Under the pieces are notes generated by a model. That model was not told the origin of the DNA, did no database searches, and worked only from the letters and a program-made list of their open reading frames with translations. The translations under genes were made by a program, and so were the position numbers. A stretch of DNA of 64,000 bases. Source: Pteria penguin. Its lineage: Eukaryota > Mollusca > Bivalvia > Pterioida > Pteriidae. Every line of letters starts with the position of its first letter. The first letter of the stretch is position 1. The stretch is from the NCBI GenBank assembly GCA_035048485.1, contig CM068583.1, positions 44,297,042 to 44,361,041 of the forward strand, written 5' to 3'. Below, piece after piece: positions 59,187 through 64,000 of this stretch.

Positions 59187-62111
59187 GTAAGTCTAGACCT
59201 CTCTCAGTTCATTCACACTGATAATGGACATGCGCTCGCCATTTCTGTAACATGATACTATTAGTTTGTTACTAATACATCAGTTACATATACATGTCTA
59301 TCATTAAAGAATCGCGAGGAAGCGGTCGTAGACGTAAAAACTACTTTTTGACTCGATACTCGTAAATTTAATGCAATGTGCATCAAGCACATTTTATGTT
59401 GCTACTGAAATAATTCTGACACAAACAACTAACAAACTAATAAGTAAAAACAAGGAATATATCTATAAACTAGTAACTTTATTATCTTGAAAAATTACAT
59501 TGATTTTTGAGTTTTTGCTTTGAGATGGCTCATCCTCGATACTCAGTCTGCCAATTTTATTAATGCAAAACGCACCAATATTCCTACATGTATACGCATG
59601 TCCTAATAAAACCAGGTGTTTTTATTACTTGTCGCATGTATGTATCTTCTTATTAAGCCTTTATTTGCATCAAGCAGTTATTATGGATGAATCTAAGACC
59701 TCCGCTCATAGACTGTACGTCAATAATGAACTTTGATGAATCATATTATAAATGTACTGGACCATATTCCATATGTTAACTGCTTAAAGTCACTCATATT
59801 TGGTATATGTTATACGAAATAGTTTTATAGAGTGAATCATTACTGAAAGCATTCGTTTAAAGTCATCTTGTATTATCCCTGCATGTCTCTTAAAGAGCCA
59901 AAGGCTCAAGTGAGTCATTGTCATAGCGTGTCGTCCGGTGTCCGTTGTCGTAAACTTTTTACTTTTTCGACTTCTTCTTCAAAACCTGTGGAAGGATTTT
60001 GATGAAACTTTGTAGGCATGAAGTACCCATGGTCCCCTACAAGTCTTCTTGTTTTTTGTCTGGATCTATCAATAGATTGCGCCATCACAGACAAAAGTAG
60101 GTAGCAGAGGGTATCCTAGTTTGACCAACTTCTTCTTCAGACCGGCTGCTCACAGAGGGAAACTGTATGCATAGGGATGGTTATAGTTTGTTTTTGATTC
60201 CATTCTGAAATCGAAGGTTTATTGCTTTACGACATCTTTTTGGACTTACTTATTTCAATGCCGAAAAGTGTAATTTTTCTCCTTTAGTTGACAATGTTGC
60301 TTTAATTTGGTTTCTTTTAATTATGGTAAGGAATGTAACCATTAAAGAAGTTTGTCAATATCTTAATTTTTGGATTTTTTATGAACTTTTCAAGACGGAA
60401 AAGAGAAGGGGAGGGGACGTTTTCCCACAATTTCAACTTCTGCCGCAGAACCACGGGAAGGATTTTGATGATTTAAAATTCTGCTTCACGTTGATCATGG
60501 CACAAATTTTACACCCAGTTTTCAGTAAAAACTGTTGTCAAAACACATTTTAAAAACATCAAGAGATATGTATATTCATCTGCAAAATTTTCAAGATGTC
60601 AGTTGGATAAGTAAATTGTGTTCAGGTGAGCCTACTTGGGTCTTCTGCTTTACATTCATACCATCTATCCCATTTTAGTTTCCTAGTACTATCTTCTAGC
60701 CATCACATATTCTACATGTTCTTCTCGTGACTTCTTTATTGTATTTGATTGTAATACTCAAAGTAATATCAGTCTAAGACAATATTATTTTACTATATAG
60801 ACGGGAATTGGTTGAAGATTTCTGCGGCAATATTGGCAGTAGCCTGGATTGTATATCAGATAACCGGCCGACAGAACACTGATACAGTTACAGTTACAAA
60901 TACTCTGAACAAATCATATGACTACATCATAGGTAACATAAAATATGATTTCTCAGTCTTAAAATAATGTTCAATTTCGTTTCAGTCACGACTTCAATTT
61001 TACTAATTTGAATATTAATGATTTTGTCTGTTTTAATTAGTTTCGATTTTCCTTTTTTTTCCCCTTCTATTTTTGTTGTAACTTTGTCACCTTTAACAGC
61101 TGATACAAGTTCACAGAATGACAGTTCATATAAAGATCTAAACGATTAAATGCGTATGTCTTCACGTTGTAATAGTTTTGGTTGAACGAAATAAAACAGA
61201 AATTGTCATTCTCAAAATTTAACCAAAATTCTTTGGTACATTATTACAGTATGATTGTTTAATAAAGTAGTTTCTGCTCTTGTTTAATCAGGTAGTCTCC
61301 GGAAGTGGAAAAGTAATGGTATAATAGTTGTGCAATACCGCTGATCTAATTAAATTTCTTATTTGTATGTCCAGTTAAGCATGGTGAGATATGATAAGTC
61401 AAGGAAAAGCTTGTTTTAAAACCCAGCCCTAATATGCAGAAAGTAGGAGAGTTCTAATTAAGGGCAGAGCAATTACCTCATTAAATCCTCCTATACAATG
61501 GTGATTTTATGCTCAAGTTTTCCGTTATTTCACTCCACTATAAGCACTTCTGACGGAAGTTACATACCGGAAACACGTTTACAATGTACATGGCGTAAGA
61601 ACCGAGGGAGGCCGAAGGCCCCCTTTCCCTCTTTTTTGGCCGATCATAATTGTTTAATAGGTTGTTATCTAATTTACTAAATTGTTTTCATCAAATTATT
61701 CTTAACATGCAACTGATATGCAATCTTATATAAGTTGTATTGCAGCAGTATGTATAAATTTGTTCTTTTCTTTCTGAACGTTGATACTACAAATTATTTT
61801 CATTATGCAAAGATAAAAAGTGTTAGGACTCTGGAAAACATTCACTCATTCAATCAATATTTGCGGATTTTGAGGGATGATTGTAACCCATCTTGGTCGG
61901 AAAATTTTACCAAAAAAAGGTTATTTTCCCCCAGCCTTCCAGACTGAATAGCGGAAAATAGTAGTCATGACAGGCTGCAAACCCCCTGTCAAAAATTTCT
62001 GGATCCGCATGTGGTCAGTGCTTAGCTCTGTGCGACTCCTTGGCACAAAAGTGGTTTAAAACAGTGGTATCATATTGCAGACTTTGTTTTGAGTTTATAA
62101 TTATGCCCCCT

Positions 62112-62164
<53 letters not shown>

Positions 62165-62173
62165 CACACACAC

Positions 62174-62211
<38 letters not shown>

Positions 62212-62311
62212 ACTTTTGAATTGCTTGCTACGGGCCTGATGTACATGCATTGTATCATCGTAAACCTGATTCCTGTACTGGTATAATACACTGACAAATC
62301 TCTACACACAC

Positions 62312-62379
<68 letters not shown>

Positions 62380-62749
62380 TTGAATTGCTTGCTACGGGCC
62401 TGATGTACATGCATTGAATCATCGTAAACCTGATTCCTGTACTGGTATAATACACTGACAAATCTCTGATAAGAATACCGGCCTCTGCAAATAAATTGCC
62501 AATAAGAAAACCTTTATATTTATGAACTATATAATAACAGTTGGCGCCGGGTCTGCGGGGTGTGTTCTAGCCAACAGACTGAGTGAGGATCCTCATGTCT
62601 CCGTATTACTGTTGGAAGCTGGAGGCAACGACATTGGAAACTACATATTTGACGTTCCCGGATATACAGATCAAACTGTGCGAACTCATGCAGATTGGAA
62701 ATTTGAAACCATCAAACAGAAACAAGCAGCCCTTGGATGGAAAGGACAG
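59177..62749 (+). CDS. GMC-family FAD oxidoreductase, 5' part (three exons; continues beyond window)
   Basis: Three exons join in phase to encode the first 117 residues of a glucose-methanol-choline oxidoreductase (choline-dehydrogenase-like), a flavoprotein family that oxidises alcohols. Seen: ATG 59177, with an in-frame TAG 21 nt upstream (59156); a hydrophobic segment [15 protein letters not shown] (about residues 8-22), suggesting a membrane anchor or signal anchor; then the FAD-binding start [19 protein letters not shown] with the GxGxxG loop at 49-54, and LLLEAGG with the FAD-ribose-binding glutamate E73. A GMC-type loop follows (DVPGYTDQT...DWKFET). Family members are near 600 residues, so about four fifths is missing. 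No next exon is seen in 62750-64000. The substrate cannot be told from this part. The gene starts about 400 bp after the 105-bp satellite. Confidence 0.93.
59187..60800 (+). other. GMC gene intron 1
   Basis: Bounded by GTAAGT and TATAG. Holds the dispersed repeat at 59892-60650 and otherwise nothing recognised. Confidence 0.75.
59892..60650 (+). mobile_element. Dispersed repeat element (copy 3, compact, GMC intron 1)
   Basis: Starts AAAGAGCCAAAGGCTCAAGT plus GAGTCATTGTCATAG and ends AAATTGTGTTCAGGTGAGCC TACTTGGGTCTTCTGCTT. The ends are reverse complements of those at 1257 and 3794, so this is the same family in the opposite orientation, about 760 bp. The body (AAGGATTTTGATGAAACTTT, ATGAAGTACCCATGG) matches internal blocks of copies 1 and 2. 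Non-coding. Confidence 0.75.
60801..60932 (+). CDS. GMC oxidoreductase exon 2 (membrane anchor)
   Basis: A 132-nt exon from TTTACTATATAG to AG|GTAACA. It encodes [18 protein letters not shown], a hydrophobic anchor, a polar threonine-rich linker, and ends KSYDYII plus one base. That base joins TT of exon 3 to give the valine of YDYIIVGAG, which fixes the frame. Confidence 0.9.
62113..62214 (+). repeat. (CA)n microsatellite 1
   Basis: About 100 bp of CA dinucleotide with CCTACA interruptions. Confidence 0.97.
62212..62467 (+). repeat. 164-bp tandem duplication containing a (CA)n tract
   Basis: ACTTTTGAATTGCTTGCTAC...ACACTGACAAATCTCT occurs at 62212-62303 and 62376-62467 with one difference seen by eye (TGTATC/TGAATC). 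The unit spans the second CA tract. It ends about 73 bp before exon 3 of the GMC gene. Confidence 0.92.
62304..62377 (+). repeat. (CA)n microsatellite 2
   Basis: About 74 bp of CA dinucleotide with one CCTACA interruption, part of the duplicated segment. Confidence 0.97.
62541..62749 (+). CDS. GMC oxidoreductase exon 3 (FAD-binding GxGxxG)
   Basis: A 209-nt exon from AATAACAG to CAG|GTAACA, phase 0 at its end. It carries [17 protein letters not shown] and [10 protein letters not shown], the dinucleotide-binding fold of GMC enzymes, and ends ALGWKGQ. The exon starts about 73 bp after a duplicated sequence joined to (CA)n tracts. Confidence 0.95.
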
Positions 62750-64000
62750 GTAACATAACAAAGGTTCAAATAATGGATACTGAAGACATCTTATACCTAC
62801 CGGAATCAAAAGGCTTAAATATGACATTGTATTCAAATACAAATATTAAAGGATGACATGCAAAGTTCTGAGTGGGACATTTTGTCATTATCGAGAGAGA
62901 TACTCGATACAAAAAGACAGCCAGTAGCAGTTATTGTTGTATGGTATAATTATTTGCCATTATGTTTGTTGAGATTTTGAGGTGTTCTCCTTTACAGACT
63001 CTTTCTAAAATATCAATGACAAAGCACTAATTTGTTTATGAGACACATCTAATACATCCCCGATATATTTACTTTATATTCTCCTTTGGGCCTTGATCTG
63101 TTCACAATACTTTCTTACTCCTGTATGATTTAAGATTTTACGTATTTACTTTTCAACTATTTTACTTCGTTGATAGACTGCCCCGCGTTCCCGAGGATAT
63201 AAGTTATTTAGTTTTGCTTGTAAATATAAGATATCTATGTTTAATGTACATTTTGAATTAAATTCCTGAAACCACAATAGTTTCCTTATTTGTAGATTAA
63301 TTGTTGTAAGCATACTTAGTAAATATTTCAATGATTAGTTCTTATCAATTCTATTCAATGTCTAATTTTATACTTTTAGATGATCGTGTTTTTTTCTAGA
63401 ATAAAATATCATGCATTGATTAAACACTTTCAGAAGGAAAGTGAAAGTAAGCTTTATCCCTATATACGTAGCTTTAATTTGTTTTTCACATTCAAGCAGG
63501 GACTATTTAAGGTGAATTAAGGATTGAAAGTGTGGATTGATCTATTATTTCATTAGTAAACAGTTCCCAAGATAAAAGGTTAGAAGTTTCTCAGAAATCA
63601 GAATAAGAAAAAGAGGCAGTTTACCAAAAAGCATTAATACCTAAATAGGTATTTAAGGATGCAGGATAGTGTATTCCAATCTGTCTCTCATATGAGAAAT
63701 TTGTCCAAGTAGATTATGCGAAAAGACACAATCTAAGTACATGTGACATGTGATTTAACATTGTTTAGATTTTTGAACTTAGTTTTTGATTTTGTTTTTG
63801 ATTTGGGGGGATGTTCTTTTTTGATTTTGTAAGACAAATGCGTGATTAACAAAAGTTAGGACCAAATTGCAATGAATTGGCGACTGTCTTCTCATCTTCC
63901 CAGGATCAACATTTGGTATTTTCCCATTTTGTTATTCAGCCTTACTGACGAGAATTTTATAACAGCACATGTATAGTGCAAATAAGTCAATTCGATCTGC
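62750..64000 (+). other. GMC gene intron 3 (start), no further exon seen
   Basis: Follows the GTAACA donor of exon 3. I looked for the next family block (a PRGK..GGSS-type motif) and did not find it before the window ends. Confidence 0.6.

Larger units (their letters stand above)
60933..62540 (+). other. GMC gene intron 2
   Basis: Bounded by GTAACA and AATAACAG. Contains no exon I can support between 60933 and 62100; the (CA)n tracts and duplicated segment follow. Confidence 0.7.

Noticed and set aside
62070..62414. Cysteine/valine-repeat protein
   Set aside because: A translation of (CA)n microsatellites.

Overview
This window looks like nuclear DNA of an animal, most likely a bivalve mollusc. 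The genes are split by GT-AG introns. The DNA is AT-rich and full of short tandem repeats. It carries tRNA-derived SINEs and dispersed repeats with GCTCACCTGA-type ends, which I associate from memory with molluscan genomes. I cannot name the species. There is no bacterial operon structure.

Two genes can be supported, lying head to head about 32 kb apart. On the minus strand (26923 down to 10977) I reconstructed eleven exons of an alkaline ceramidase of the ACER3 type. All phases match, all the calcium- and zinc-site residues of the family are present, and the length is about 264 codons against 267 in human ACER3. The last codon of exon 10 reads TAG, so the sequence as given stops 21 residues early. 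On the plus strand (59177 to beyond 62749) are the first three coding exons of a GMC-family FAD oxidoreductase (choline-dehydrogenase-like) with an N-terminal membrane anchor. The rest of this gene lies outside the window.

Between the genes, and ending about 400 bp before the GMC start codon, is the dominant feature: a 25.2-kb satellite (33591-58770) of about 240 copies of a 105-bp unit, all in one orientation. It has clear higher-order structure (periods of 944, 1364, 2308 and 2728 bp, often closed by a 104-bp unit). Its long open frames exist because 105 is a multiple of 3, and I do not regard them as a protein gene. The head of the unit aligns without gaps to a tRNA-derived SINE head about 1.6 kb upstream, so the satellite probably grew from a SINE. 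Nearly every unit carries an AP-1-type TGACTCA site.

Other regions. 1-1250: nothing recognised. 1257-6150: dispersed mollusc-type repeats with two ~146-bp tandem arrays, and a foldback element (4217-5890) whose inverted arms are built from a 21-bp tandem repeat. 6150-10976: AT-rich, no supported gene. 10977-26923: the ceramidase gene, with introns holding a SINE with a perfect 14-bp target-site duplication, a 39-bp minisatellite, and a 2.7-kb long-inverted-repeat element with 10-bp target-site duplications (Mutator-like). 27-33.6 kb: four more inverted-repeat structures, including a head-to-head array of a second 21-bp unit, and facing tRNA-like SINE heads. 58.8-64 kb: the 5' part of the GMC gene, with a dispersed repeat in intron 1 and (CA)n tracts in intron 2.
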